64,000 bases of DNA, taken from the NCBI GenBank assembly GCA_014843695.1, contig CM026386.1, forward strand, positions 14,544,106 through 14,608,105, in the 5' to 3' direction. The DNA is from Archivesica marissinica. Lineage: Eukaryota; Mollusca; Bivalvia; Venerida; Vesicomyidae. The notes beneath the pieces were generated by a model. The model was not told the DNA's origin and made no database searches. It saw nothing but the letters and a program-made list of their open reading frames with translations. Position 1 is the stretch's first letter. Every line of letters begins with the position of its first letter. A program made the position numbers and the translations under genes. Shown here piece after piece: positions 22,401 through 35,600 of the stretch.

Positions 22401-24393
22401 TGTGGTAGCCCGTGTCGCATCCCGTTCATCGTCCAGTAACCTATGTGTGGTAGCCTGTGTCGCATCCCGTTCATTGTCCAGTAACCTATGTGTGGTAGCC
22501 TGTGTCGCATCCCGTTCATTGTCCAGTAACCTATGTGTGGTAGCCTGTGTCGCATCCCGTTCATTGTCCAGTAACCTATGTGTGGTAGCCTGTGTCGCAT
22601 CCCGTTCATTGTCCAGTAACCTATGTGTGGTAGCCTGTGTCGCATCCCGTTCATCGTCCAGTAACCTATGTGTGGTAACCTATGTTGCACCCCCGTTCAT
22701 CGTCCAGTAACCTATGTCGCATCCCGTTCATCGTCCAGTAACCTATGTGTGGTAGCCTGTGTCGCATCCCGTTCATTGTCCAGTAACCTATGTGTGGTAG
22801 CCTGTGTCGCATCCCGTTCATTGTCCAGTAACCTATGTGTGGTAGCCTGTGTCGCATCCCGTTCATCGTCCAGTAACCTATGTCGCATCCCGTTCATCGT
22901 CCAGTAACCTATGTCGCACCCCGTTCATCGTCCAGTAACCTATGTGTGGTAGCCTGTGTCGCATCCTGTACATCGCCCGTGTCGCATCCCGTTCATTGTC
23001 CAGTAACCTATGTGTGGTAGCCCGTGTCGCATCCCGTTCATCGTCCAGTAACCTATGTGTGGTAGCCTGTGTCGCATCCCGTTCATTGTCCAGTAACCTA
23101 TGTGTGGTAGCCTGTGTCGCATCCCGTTCATTGTCCAGTAACCTATGTGTGGTAGCCTGTGTCGCATCCCGTTCATTGTCCAGTAACCTATGTGTGGTAG
23201 CCTGTGTCGCATCCCGTTCATTGTCCAGTAACCTATGTGTGGTAGCCCGTGTCGCATCCCGTTCATTGTCCAGTTACCTATGTGTGGTAGCCTGTGTCGC
23301 ATCCCGTTCATCGTCCAGTAACCTATGTGTGGTCGCATCCCGTTCATTGTCCAGTAACCTATGTGTGGTAGCCTGTGTCGCATCCCGTTCATTGTCCAGT
23401 AACCTATGTGTGGTAGCCTGTGTCGCATCCCGTTCATTGTCCAGTAACCTATGTGTGGCAGCCTGTGTCGCATCCCGTTCATTGTCCAGTAACCTATGTG
23501 TGGTAGCCTGTGTCGCATCCCGTTCATTGTCCAGTAACCTAGTGTGGTAGCCTATGTCGCATCCCGTTCATCGTCCAGTAACCTATGTGTGGTAGCCCGT
23601 GTCGCATCCCGTTCATCGTCCAGTAACCTATGTGTGGTAGCCTGTGTCGCATCCCGTTCATTGTCCAGTAACCTATGTGTGGTAGCCTGTGTCGCATCCC
23701 GTTCATCGTCCAGTAACCTATGTGTGGTAGCCTGTGTCGCATCCCGTTCATTGTCCAGTAACCTATGTGTGGTAGCCTGTGTCGCATCCCGTTCATTGTC
23801 CAGTAACCTATGTGTGGTAGCCTGTGTCGCATCCCGTTCATTGTCCAGTAACCTATGTGTGGTAGCCTGTGTCGCATCCCGTTCATTGTCCAGTAACCTA
23901 TGTGTGGTAGCCTGTGTCGCATCCCGTTCATCGTCCAGTAACCTATGTGTGGTCGCATCCCGTTCATTGTCCAGTAACCTATGTGTGGTAGCCCGTGTCG
24001 CATCCCGTTCATTGTCCAGTAACCTATGTGTGGTAGCCTGTGTCGCATCCCGTTCATCGTCCAGTAACCTATGTGTGGTCGCATCCCGTTCATTGTCCAG
24101 TAACCTATGTTTTGTAGCCTGTGTCGCATCCCGTTCATTGTCCAGTAACCTATGTGTGGTAGCCTGTGTCGCATCCCGTTCATCGTCCAGTAACCTATGT
24201 CACACCCGTCACGCCAGAACCTATGTCGCATCCCGTTCATCGTCCAGTAACCTATGTGTGGTAGCCTGTGTCGCACCCCCGTTCATCGTCCAGTAACCTA
24301 TGTGTGGTAACCTATGTCGCATCCAGTTCAACGTCCAGTAACCTATGTGTGGTAGCCCGTGTCGCATCCCGTTCATCGTCCAGTAACCTATGT
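13474..24393. repeat. Array 1: 45-bp satellite
   Basis: About 10.9 kb, roughly 240 units. The consensus is CATCCCGTTCATTGTCCAGT, then AACCTATGTGTGGTAGCCTG, then TGTCG (45 bp). Two main subtypes differ at CATTGTCC/CATCGTCC. Short units of 33 bp (GTGTGGTCGCATCC junction) and 31 bp (CCTATGTCGCATCC junction) recur. Because 45 and 33 are divisible by three and only one plus frame has a TAG, long open frames run on both strands (a 15-residue minus-strand repeat MNGMRHRLPHIGYWT). The 31-bp units shift frame, so one protein does not cross the array. It runs into the gap at 24394, so its true length is unknown. Confidence 0.95.
14702..22907. repeat. Higher-order repeat inside array 1, period about 2.65 kb
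   Basis: A marker variant (GTAACCTATGTTGCACCCCC type) followed by the same run of 45- and 31-bp units recurs near 14720, 17355, 20005 and 22685, spacings of about 2,632, 2,650 and 2,680 bp. A second marker, CCTGTACATCGCCCGTGTCG, follows each at about 15,000, 17,630, 20,285 and 22,970, with extra copies near 15,400 and 16,790. Confidence 0.8.
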
Positions 24394-25393
24394 NNNNNNN
24401 NNNNNNNNNNNNNNNNNNNNNNNNNNNNNNNNNNNNNNNNNNNNNNNNNNNNNNNNNNNNNNNNNNNNNNNNNNNNNNNNNNNNNNNNNNNNNNNNNNNN
24501 NNNNNNNNNNNNNNNNNNNNNNNNNNNNNNNNNNNNNNNNNNNNNNNNNNNNNNNNNNNNNNNNNNNNNNNNNNNNNNNNNNNNNNNNNNNNNNNNNNNN
24601 NNNNNNNNNNNNNNNNNNNNNNNNNNNNNNNNNNNNNNNNNNNNNNNNNNNNNNNNNNNNNNNNNNNNNNNNNNNNNNNNNNNNNNNNNNNNNNNNNNNN
24701 NNNNNNNNNNNNNNNNNNNNNNNNNNNNNNNNNNNNNNNNNNNNNNNNNNNNNNNNNNNNNNNNNNNNNNNNNNNNNNNNNNNNNNNNNNNNNNNNNNNN
24801 NNNNNNNNNNNNNNNNNNNNNNNNNNNNNNNNNNNNNNNNNNNNNNNNNNNNNNNNNNNNNNNNNNNNNNNNNNNNNNNNNNNNNNNNNNNNNNNNNNNN
24901 NNNNNNNNNNNNNNNNNNNNNNNNNNNNNNNNNNNNNNNNNNNNNNNNNNNNNNNNNNNNNNNNNNNNNNNNNNNNNNNNNNNNNNNNNNNNNNNNNNNN
25001 NNNNNNNNNNNNNNNNNNNNNNNNNNNNNNNNNNNNNNNNNNNNNNNNNNNNNNNNNNNNNNNNNNNNNNNNNNNNNNNNNNNNNNNNNNNNNNNNNNNN
25101 NNNNNNNNNNNNNNNNNNNNNNNNNNNNNNNNNNNNNNNNNNNNNNNNNNNNNNNNNNNNNNNNNNNNNNNNNNNNNNNNNNNNNNNNNNNNNNNNNNNN
25201 NNNNNNNNNNNNNNNNNNNNNNNNNNNNNNNNNNNNNNNNNNNNNNNNNNNNNNNNNNNNNNNNNNNNNNNNNNNNNNNNNNNNNNNNNNNNNNNNNNNN
25301 NNNNNNNNNNNNNNNNNNNNNNNNNNNNNNNNNNNNNNNNNNNNNNNNNNNNNNNNNNNNNNNNNNNNNNNNNNNNNNNNNNNNNNNNNNNNN
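24394..25393. other. Assembly gap, exactly 1000 N
   Basis: The run of N is exactly 1,000 long, a placeholder and not a measured distance. It separates array 1 from the unrelated array 2. Confidence 0.99.
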
Positions 25394-28300
25394 GGCTAGT
25401 CACTTCCACCATACAGGGATATGCCTGTGGTATTCGCTGACATTGGGGGCTAGTTCCTTTCACCATACAGGGAGATTCCTGTGGTATTCGCTAACATTGA
25501 GGGCTAGTTCCTTCCACCATACAGGGAGATTCCTGTGGTATTCGCTGACATTTAGGGCTAGTTCATTCCACCATACATGGAGATTCCTGAGGTATTCGCT
25601 GACATTGAGGGCTAGTTCCTTCCACCATACAGGGAGATTCCTGTGGTATTCGCTGACATTGAGGGTTAGTTCCTTCCACCATACAGGGATATTCCTGTGA
25701 TAGTTCCTTCGACCATACATGGAGATGCCTGTGGTATTCGCTGACATTGAGGGCTAGTTCCTTCCACCATACAGGGATATTCCTGTGATAGTTCCTTCCA
25801 TCATACAGGGATATTCCTGTTAGTTCCTTCCACCATACAGGGAGATTCCTGTGATAGTTCCTTCCACCATACAGGGAGATTCCTGTGTTAGTTCCTTCCA
25901 CCATACAGGGAAATCCCTGTGATAGTTCCTTCCATCATACAGGGAGATCCCAGTGGTAGTTTGTTCCACCATACAGAGATATTCCTGTGAAAGTTCCTTG
26001 CATCATACAGGGAGATTCCTGTGATAGTTCCTTCCACCATACAGGGAGATTCCTGTGATAGTACCTAGCATCATACAGGGAGATTCCTGTGATAGTTCCT
26101 TCCACCATACAGGGAGATTCATGTGATAGTTCGTTCCACCATACAGGGATATTCCTGTGATAGTTCGTTCCACCATACAAGGGGATTTCCTGTGATAGTT
26201 CCTTCCACCATACAGGGAGTTCCCTATGGTATTCGCTGACCTTGAGGCTAGTTCTTTCCACCATGCAGGGAGATTCATGTGGTATTCGCTGACATTGAGG
26301 GCTAGTTCCTTCCACCATGCAGGGAGATTCATGTGGTATTCGCTGACATTGAGGGCTAGTTCCTTCAACCATGCAGGGAGATTCATGTGGTATTCGCTGA
26401 CATTGAGGGCTAGTTCCTTTCACCATACAGGGAGATTCATGTGGTATTCGCTGACATTGAGAGCTAGTTTCTTCCACAATACAGGGAGATTCCTGTGGTA
26501 TTCGCTGACATTGAGGGCTAGTTCCTTCCACCATACAGGGAGATTCCTGTGGTATTCGCTGACATTGATGGCTAGTTCCTTCCACCATACAGGGAGATTC
26601 CTGGGGTATTCGCTGACATTGAGGGTTAGTTCCTTACACCATACAGGGAGATACCTGTGATAGTTCCTTCCACTATACAGGGAGTTCCATGTGGTAGTTC
26701 CTTCCACCATACAAGGCGATGCCTGTCGTATTCGCTGACATTGAGGGCTAGTTCCTTCCACCATACAGGGAGATTCCTGTGGTGTTCGCTGCCATTGAGG
26801 GCTAGTTCCTTCCACCATACAGGGAGACTCCTGTGATAGTTCCTTCCACCATAAAGGGATACCCCTGTGGTAGTTCGTTCCACCATACAGGGAGATCCCT
26901 GTGATAGTACATTGCATCATTCAGGGAGATTCCTGTGATAGTTCCTTCCATCATACAGGGAGATTCCTGTGATAGTTCCTTCCACCATACAGGGAGATAC
27001 CTATGGTAGTCGCTGACATTGAGGGTTAGTTCCTTCCACCATACAGTCTACCATACAGGGAGATTCCTGTGATACCTCCTTGCATCATACAGGGAGATTC
27101 CTGTGATAGTTCCTTCCATCATACAGGGAGATTCCTGTGATAGTACCTAGCATCATACAGGGAGATTCCTGTGATAGTTCCTTCCACCATACAGGGAGAT
27201 TCCTGTGATCGTTCGATCCACCATACAGGGATATTCCTGTGATAGTTCGTTCCACCATACAGGGAGATTCCTGTGATAGTTCCTTCCACAATACAGGGAG
27301 TTCCGTATGGTATTCGCTGACCTTGTGGGCTAGTTCTTTCCACCATGCAGGGAGATTCATGTGGTATTCGCTGACAATGAGGGCTAGTTCCTTCCACCAT
27401 ACAGGGAGATTACTGTGGTATTCGTTGACATTGAGGGCGAGTTCCTTCCACCATACAGAGAGATCCATGTGGTATTCGCTGACATTGAGGGCTAGTTCCT
27501 TCCACCATACAGGGAGATTCCTGTGGTATTCGCTGACATTGATGGCTAGTTCCTTCCACCATACAGGGAGATTCATGTGGTATTCGCTGACATTGAGGGC
27601 TAGTTCCTTCCACCATACAGGGAGATTCCTGTGGTATTCGCTGACATTGAGGGCTAGTTCCTTCCACCATACAGGGAGATTCCTGTGGTATTCGCTGACA
27701 TTGAGGGCTAGTTCCTTACACCATACAGGGAGATTCCTGTGGTATTCGCTGACATTGAGGGCTAGTTCCTTCCACCATACAGGGAGATTCATGTGGTATT
27801 CGCTAACATTGAGGGCTAGTTCCTTCCACCATACAGGGAGATTCCTGTGGTATTCGCTGACATTGAGGGCTAGTTCCTTCCACCATACAGGGAGATTCCT
27901 GACGTATTCGCTGACATTGAGGGCTAGATCCTTCCACCATACAGGGAGATTCCTGTGGTATTCGCTGACATTGTGGGTTAGTTCATTCCAACATACAGGG
28001 AGATTCCTGTGATAGTTCCTTCGACCATACAAGGAGATGCCTGTGGTATTCGCTGACATTGAGGGCTAGTTCCTTCCACCATACAGGGAGATTCCTGTAG
28101 TATTCGCTGACATTGAGGGCTAGTTTCTTCAACCTTACAGTGAGATTCCTGTGATAGTTCCTTCCATCATACAGGGAGATTCCTGATAGTTCCTTCCACC
28201 ATACAGTGAGATTCCTGTGATAGTTCCTTCCACCATACAGGGAGATTCCTGTGTTAGTTTCTTCCACCATACAGTGAGATCCCTGTGGTAGTTCCTTCCA

Positions 28301-31300
28301 CCATATAGGGAGATTCCTGTGGTATTCGCTAACATTGAGGGCTAGTTCCTTCCACCATACAGGGAGATTCCTGTCGTATTCGATGACATTGAGGTCTAGT
28401 TCCTTCCACCATACAGGGAGTTCCTGAGGTATTCGCTGACATTGAGGGCTAGTTCCTTCCACCATACAGGGAGATTCCTGTGGTATTCGCTGACATTGAT
28501 GGCTAGGTCCTTCCACCATACAGGGAGATTCCTGTGGTATTCGCTGACATTGAGGGTTAGTTCGTTCCACCATACAGGGAGTTTCCTGTGATAGTTCCTT
28601 CGACCGTACAAGGAGATGCCTGTGGTATTCGCTGGCATTGAGGGCTAGTTCCTTCCACCATACAGGGAGATTCCTGTAGTATTCGTTGACATTGAGGGCT
28701 AGTGTCTTCAACCATATAGGGAGATTCCTGTGATAGTTCCTTCTATCATACAGGGAGATTCCTGTTAGTTCCTTCCACCATACAGTGAGATTCCTGTGTT
28801 AGTTCCTTCCACCATACAGGGAGATCCCTGTGATAGTTCCTTCCACCATACAGGGAGCTCCCTGTGGTAGTTTGTTCCACCATACAGGGATATTCTTGTG
28901 ATAGTTCCTTGCACCATACAGGGAGATTCCTGTGATAGTTCCTTCCACCAAACAGGGAGATTCCTGTGATAGTACCTAGCATCATACAGGGAGATCCTGT
29001 GATAGTTCCTTCCACCATACAGGGATATTCCTGTGATAGTTCGTTCCACCATACAGGGATATTCCTGTGATAGTTCGTTCCACCATACAGGGAGATTCCT
29101 GTGATAGTTCCTTCCACCATACAGGGAGTTCCCTATGGTATTCGCTGACCTTGAGGGCTAGTTCTTTCCACCATGCAGGGAGATTCATGTGGTATTCGCT
29201 GACATTGAGGGCTAGTTCCTTCCACCATGCAGGGAGATTCATGTGGTATTCGCTGACATTGAGGGCTAGTTCCTTCCACCATGCAGGGAGGTTCATGTGG
29301 TATTCGCTGACATTGAGGGCTAGTTCCTTCCACCATACAGGGAGATTCCTGTGGTATTCGCTGACTTTGAGGGCTAGTCCCTTCCACCATACAGGGATAT
29401 GCCTGTGGTATTCGCTGACATTGAGGGCTAGTTCCTTTGACCATACAGGGAGATTCATGTGGTATTCGCTGACATTGAGGGCTAGTTCCTTCCACCATAC
29501 AGGGAGATTCCTGTGGTATTCGCTAACATTGAGGGCTAGTTCCTTCCACCATACAGGGAGATTCCTGTAGTATTCGCTGACATTGAGGGCTAGTTCCTTC
29601 CACAATACAGGGATATTCCTGAGGTATTCGCTGACATTGAGGGCTAGATCCTTACACAATACAGGTAGATTCCAGTGATAGTTTCTTCGTCCATACAAGG
29701 AGTTGCCTGTCGTATTCGCTGACATTGAGGGCTAGTTCCTTCCACCATACAGGGATATTCCTGTGGTATTCGTTGACATTGAGGGCTAGTACCTTCCACC
29801 ATACAGGGAGATGCCTGTAGTATTCGCTGACATTGAGGGCTAGTTCCTTCCACCAAACAGGGAGATTCCAGTGATAGTTCCTTCCATCATACAGGGAGAT
29901 TCCTGTGATAGTTCATTCCACCATACAGGGAGATTTCTGTGATAGTTCCTTCCACCATACAGGGAGATTCCTGTGATGGTTCCTTCCATCATACAGGGAG
30001 ATTCCTGTGATAGTTCCTTGCATCATATAGGGAGATTCCTGTGATAGTTCCTTCCATCATACAGGGAGATTCCTGTGATAGTACCTAGCATCATACAGGG
30101 AGATTCCTGTGATAGTTCCTTCCACCATACAGGGAGATTCCTGTGATCGTTCGTTCCACCATACAGGGATATTCCTGTGAGTGTTCGTTCCACCATACAG
30201 GGAGATTCCTGTGATAGTTCCTTCCACCATACAGGGAGTTCCCTATGGTATTCGCTGACCTTGAGGGCCAGTTCTTTCCACCATGCAGGGAGATTCATGT
30301 GGTATTCGCTGACATTGAGGGCTAGTTCTTTCCACCATGCAGGGAGATTCATGTGGTATTCGCTGACATTGAGGGCTAGTTCCTTCCACCATACAGGGAG
30401 ATTCCTGAGGTAATCGCTGACATTGAGGGTTAGTTCCTTACACAATACGGGGAGATTCCTGTGATAGTACCTTCATCCATACAAGGAGATGCCTGTCGTA
30501 TTCGCTGACATTGAGGGCTAGTTCCTTTCACCATACAGGGAGATTCATGTGGTATTCGCTAACATTGAGGGCTAGTTCTTTCCATCATACAGGGAGATTC
30601 CTGTGGTATTCGCTGACATTTAGGGCTAGTTCATTCCACCATACAGGGAGATTCCTGAGGTATTCGCTGACATTGAGGGCTAGTTCCTTACACCATACAG
30701 GGAGATTCCTGTGGTATTCGCTGACATTGAGGGCTAGTTCCTTCCACCATACAGGGAGATTCATGTGGTATTCGCTAACATTGAGGGCTAGTTCCTTCCA
30801 CCATACAGGGAGATTCCTGTGGTATTCGCTGACATTGAGGGCTAGTTCCTTCCACCATACAGGGAGATTCCTGACGTATTCGCTGACATTGAGGGCTAGA
30901 TCCTTCCACCATACAGGGAGATTCCTGTGGTATTCGCTGACATTGTGGGTTAGTTCATTCCAACATACAGGGAGATTCCTGTGATAGTTCCTTCGACCAT
31001 ACAAGGAGATGCCTGTGGTATTCGCTGACATTGAGGGCTAGTTCCTTCCACCATACAGGGAGATTCCTGTAGTATTCGCTGACATTGAGGGCTAGTTTCT
31101 TCAACCATACAGTGAGATTCCTGTGATAGTTCCTTCCATCATACAGGGAGATTCCTGTAGTTCCTTCCACCATAAGGGAGATTCCTGTGGTATTCGCTAA
31201 CATTGAGGGCTAGTTCCTTCCACATACAGGGAGATTCCTGTCGTATTCGATGACATTGAGGCTAGTTCCTTCACCATACAGGGAGTCCTGAGGTATTCGC

Positions 31301-34283
31301 TGACATGAGGTAGTTCCTTCCACCATACAGGGAGATTCCTGTGTATTCGCTGACATTGAGGCTAGTCCTTCCACCATACAGGGAGATTCCTGTGGTATTC
31401 GCTGACATTGAGGGTAGTTCGTTCCACCATACAGGGATTTCCTGTGATAGTTCCTTCACCTACAAGGAGATGCCTGTGGTATTCGCTGGCATTGAGGGCT
31501 AGTTCCTTCCACCATACAGGGAGATTCCTGTAGTATTCGTTGACATTAGGGCACCACCATAAGGAGATTCCTTGATATTCCTCTACATACAGGGAACCAC
31601 CCCACCAACAAACCTAGTTCCTTCCACCATACAGGGAGATCCCTGTGATAGTTCCTTCCACCATACAGGGAGCTCCCTGTGGTAGTTTGTTCCACCATAC
31701 AGGGATATTCTGTGATAGTTCCTTGCACCATACAGGGAGATTCCTGTGATAGTTCCTTCCACCAAACAGGGAGATTCCTGTGATAGTACCTAGCATCATA
31801 CAGGGAGATCCTGTGATAGTTCCTTCCACCATACAGGGAATTCCTGTGATAGTTCGTTCCACCATACAGGGATATTCCTGTGATAGTTCGTTCCACCATA
31901 AAGGGAGATTCCTGTGATAGTTCCTTCCACCATACAGGGAGTTCCCTATGGTATTCGCTGACATTGAGGGCAGTTCTTCCACCATGCAGGAGATTCATGT
32001 GGTATTCGCTGACATTGAGGGCTAGTTCCTTCCACCATGCAGGGAGATTCATGTGGTATTCGCTGACATTGAGGGCTAGTTCCTTCCACCATGCAGGGAG
32101 ATTCATGTGGTATTCGCTGACATTGAGGGCTAGTTCCTTCCACCATACAGGGAGATTCCTGTGGTATTCGCTGACATTGAGGGCTAGTCCCTTCCACCAT
32201 ACAGGGAATCCTGTGGTATTCGCTGACATTGAGGGCTAGTTCCTTTCACCATACAGGGAGATTCATGTGGTATTCGCTGACATTGAGGCTAGTTCCTTCC
32301 ACCATACAGGAGATTCCTGTGGTATTCGCTAACATTGAGGCTAGTTCCTTCCACCATACAGGGAGATTCCTGTTATTCGCTGACATGAGGGCAGTTCCTT
32401 CCAAAGATTCCTGAGGTATTCGCTGACTGAGGGCTAGTCCTTACACAATACAGGATTCCAGTGATATTTCTTCGCCATACAAGGATGCCTGCGTATTCGC
32501 TGACTTGAGCTAGTCCTTCCCCATACAGGGAATCCTGTGTATTCGCTGACATTGGGCTAGTTCCTTCCACCAACAGGGAGATTCCGGATAGTTCTTCCTC
32601 ATACAGGGAGATTCCTGTGATAGTTCCTTCCACCATACAGGAGATTCCTGTGTAGTTCCTTCCACCATACAGGGAGATTCCTGTGATAGTTCCTTCCATC
32701 ATACAGGGAGATTCCGTGATAGTACCTACATCATACAGGGAGATTCCTGTGATATTCTTCCACCATACAGGGAGATTCCTGTGATGTTCGTTCCACCATA
32801 CAGGGAATTCCTGTGAGTTCTTCCACCATACAGGGAGATTCCTGTGATAGTTCCTTCCACCATACAGGGAGATTCCTGTGGTATTCGCTGACATTGAGGG
32901 CTAGTTCCTTCCACCATACAGGGATATGCCTGTGGTATTCGCTGACATTGAGGGCTAGTTCCTTTCACCATACAGGGAGATTCATGTGGTATTCGCTGAC
33001 ATTGAGGGCTAGTTCCTTCCACCATACAGGGAGATTCCTGAGGTATTCGCTGACATTGAGGGCTAGTTCCTTCCACCATACAGGGAGATTCCTGTGGTAT
33101 TCGCTAACATTGAGGGCTAGTTCCTTCCACCATACAGGGAGATTCCTGTGGTATTCGCTGACATTGAGGGCTAGTTCCTTCCACCATACAGGGAGATTCC
33201 TGTGATAGTTCCTTCCACCATACAGGAGTTCCTGTGTAGTTCCTTCCACCATACAGGAGATCCTGTGTATTCGCTGACATTGAGGGAGTTCCTTCCACCA
33301 TACAGGGGATTCCTGTATATTCCTACATAGGCTATTCTTCAACCATACAGGAGATCCTGTGATAGTCCTTCCATCATACAGGGAGATTCCTGTGATAGTT
33401 CTTCCACCATACAGGGATTCCTGTGATAGTCCTTCCACCATACAGGGAGATCCCTATGGTATTCGCTGACATTGAGGGCTAGTTCCTTCCACCATACAGG
33501 GAGATTCCTGTGGTATTCGCTGACATTAAGGGCTAGTCCCTTCCACCATACAGGGAATCCTGTGTATTCGCACACAGAGGGCTATTCCTTCACATACAGG
33601 GAACCATAGTTCCTTCCACCATACAGGGAGATTCCTGTGGTATTCCTAGAGGTAGTTCCTTCACATACAGGGAGATTCCTGTGTACTCCCATACAGGGGG
33701 TCCCTGAATTGGTATTCTCCACATACAGGGCTAGTTCCTTCCACCATACAGGGAGATTCCTGTGGTATTCGCTGACATTGAGGGCTAGTTCCTTCCACCA
33801 TACAGGGAGATTCCTGAGGTATTCGCTGACATTGAGGGCTAGTTCCTTTCACCATACAGGGATATGCCTGTGGTATTCGCTGACATTGAGGGCTAGTTCC
33901 TTTCACCATACAGGGAGGTTCCTGTGGTATTCGCTGACATTGAGGGCTAGTTCCTTCCACCATACAGGGAGATTCCTGAGGTATTCGCTGACATTGAGGG
34001 CTAGTTCCTTCCACCATACAGGGAGGTTCCTGAGGTATTCGCTGACATTGAGGGCTAGTTCCTTCCACCATACAGGGAGATTCCTGTGGTATTCGCTGAC
34101 ATTGAGGGTTAGTTCCTTACACCATACAGGGAGATCCCTGTGATAGTTCCTTCCACTATACAGGGAGTTCCATGTGGTAGTTCCTTCCACCATACAAGGA
34201 GATGCCTGTCGTATTCGCTGACATTGAGGGCTAGTTCCTTCCACCATACAGGGAGATTCCTGTGGTGTTCCTGCCATTGAGGG

Positions 34284-35600
34284 CTAGTTCCTTCCACCAT
34301 ACAGGGAGATTCCTGTGATAGTTCCTTCCACCATTAAGGGAGATCCCTGTGGTAGTTCGTTCCACCATACAGGGAGATCCCTGTGATAGTACCTTGCATC
34401 ATACAGGGAGATTCCTGTGATAGTTCCTTCCACTATACAGGGAGTTCCATGTGGTAGATCCTTCCACCATACAAGGAGATGCCTGTCGTATTCGCTGACA
34501 TTGAGGGCTAGTTCCTTCCACCATACAGGGAGATTCCTGTGGTGTTCACTGCCATTGAGGGCTAGTTCGTTCCACCATACAGGGAGATTCCTGTGATAGT
34601 TCGTTCCACCATACAGGGAGATCCCTGTGATAGTACCTTGCATCATACAGGGAGATTCCTGTGATAGTTCCTACCACCATACAGGGAGATTCCTGTGGTA
34701 TTCGCTGACATTGAGGGTTAGTTCCTTCCACCATACAGTCCACCATACAGGGAGATTCCTGTGATAGTTCATTGCATCATACAGGGAGATTCCTGTGATA
34801 GTTCCTTCCACCATACAGGGAGATTCCTGTGATCGTTCGATCCACCATACAGGGATATTCCTGTGATAGTTCGTTCCACCATACAGGGAGATTCCTGTGA
34901 TAGTTCCTTCCACCATACAGGGAGTTCCCTATGGTATTCGCTGACCTTGTGGGCTAGTTCTTTCCACCATGCAGGGAGATTAATGTGGTATTCGCTGACA
35001 TTGAGGGCTAGTTCCTTCCACCATGCAGGGGTATTCATGTGGTATTCGTTGACATTGATGGCGAGTTCCTTCCATCATGCAGAGAGTTTCATGTGGTATT
35101 CGCTGACCTTGTGGGCTAGTTCTTTCCACCATGCAGGGAGATTCATGTGGTATTCGCTGACATTGAGGGCTAGTTCCTTCCACCATGCAGGGGTATTCAT
35201 GTGGTATTCGTTGACATTGATGGCGAGTTCCTTCCACCATACAGGGAGATTCCTGTGATCGTTCGATCCACCATACAGGGATATTCCTGTGATAGTTCCT
35301 TCGACCATACAGGGAGATACCTGTGATAGTTCCTTCCACCATACAGGGAGATCCATGTGGTAGTTCCTTCCACCATACAGGGAGGTTCCTGTGATAGTTC
35401 CTTCGACCATACAGGGAGATTCCTGTGATAGTTCCTTCCATCATACAGGGAGATTCCTGTGATAGTACCTAGCATCATACAGGGAGATTCCTGTGATAGT
35501 TCCTTCCACCATGCATGGTGTTTCCTGTGATAGTTCGTTCCACCATACAAGGGGATTTCCTGTGATAGTTCCTTCCACCATACAGGGAGTTCCCTATGGT
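34284..35600. repeat. Segment of array 2 duplicated at 45128-46444
   Basis: The unit order and rare variants in this block recur 10,844 bp to the right. The next part (35594-36546) recurs 13,017 bp to the right at 48611-49563, and a further relative lies 2,185 bp away (36034-36546 against 38162-38731). These are segmental duplications inside the satellite. Confidence 0.75.

Noticed and set aside
13749..24296. Very long open frames (up to about 385 codons) on both strands of array 1
   Set aside because: Unit length 45 bp is divisible by three and units are near identical, so several frames stay open together on both strands. 31-bp units and small indels break each frame. No start context, splice structure or domain.
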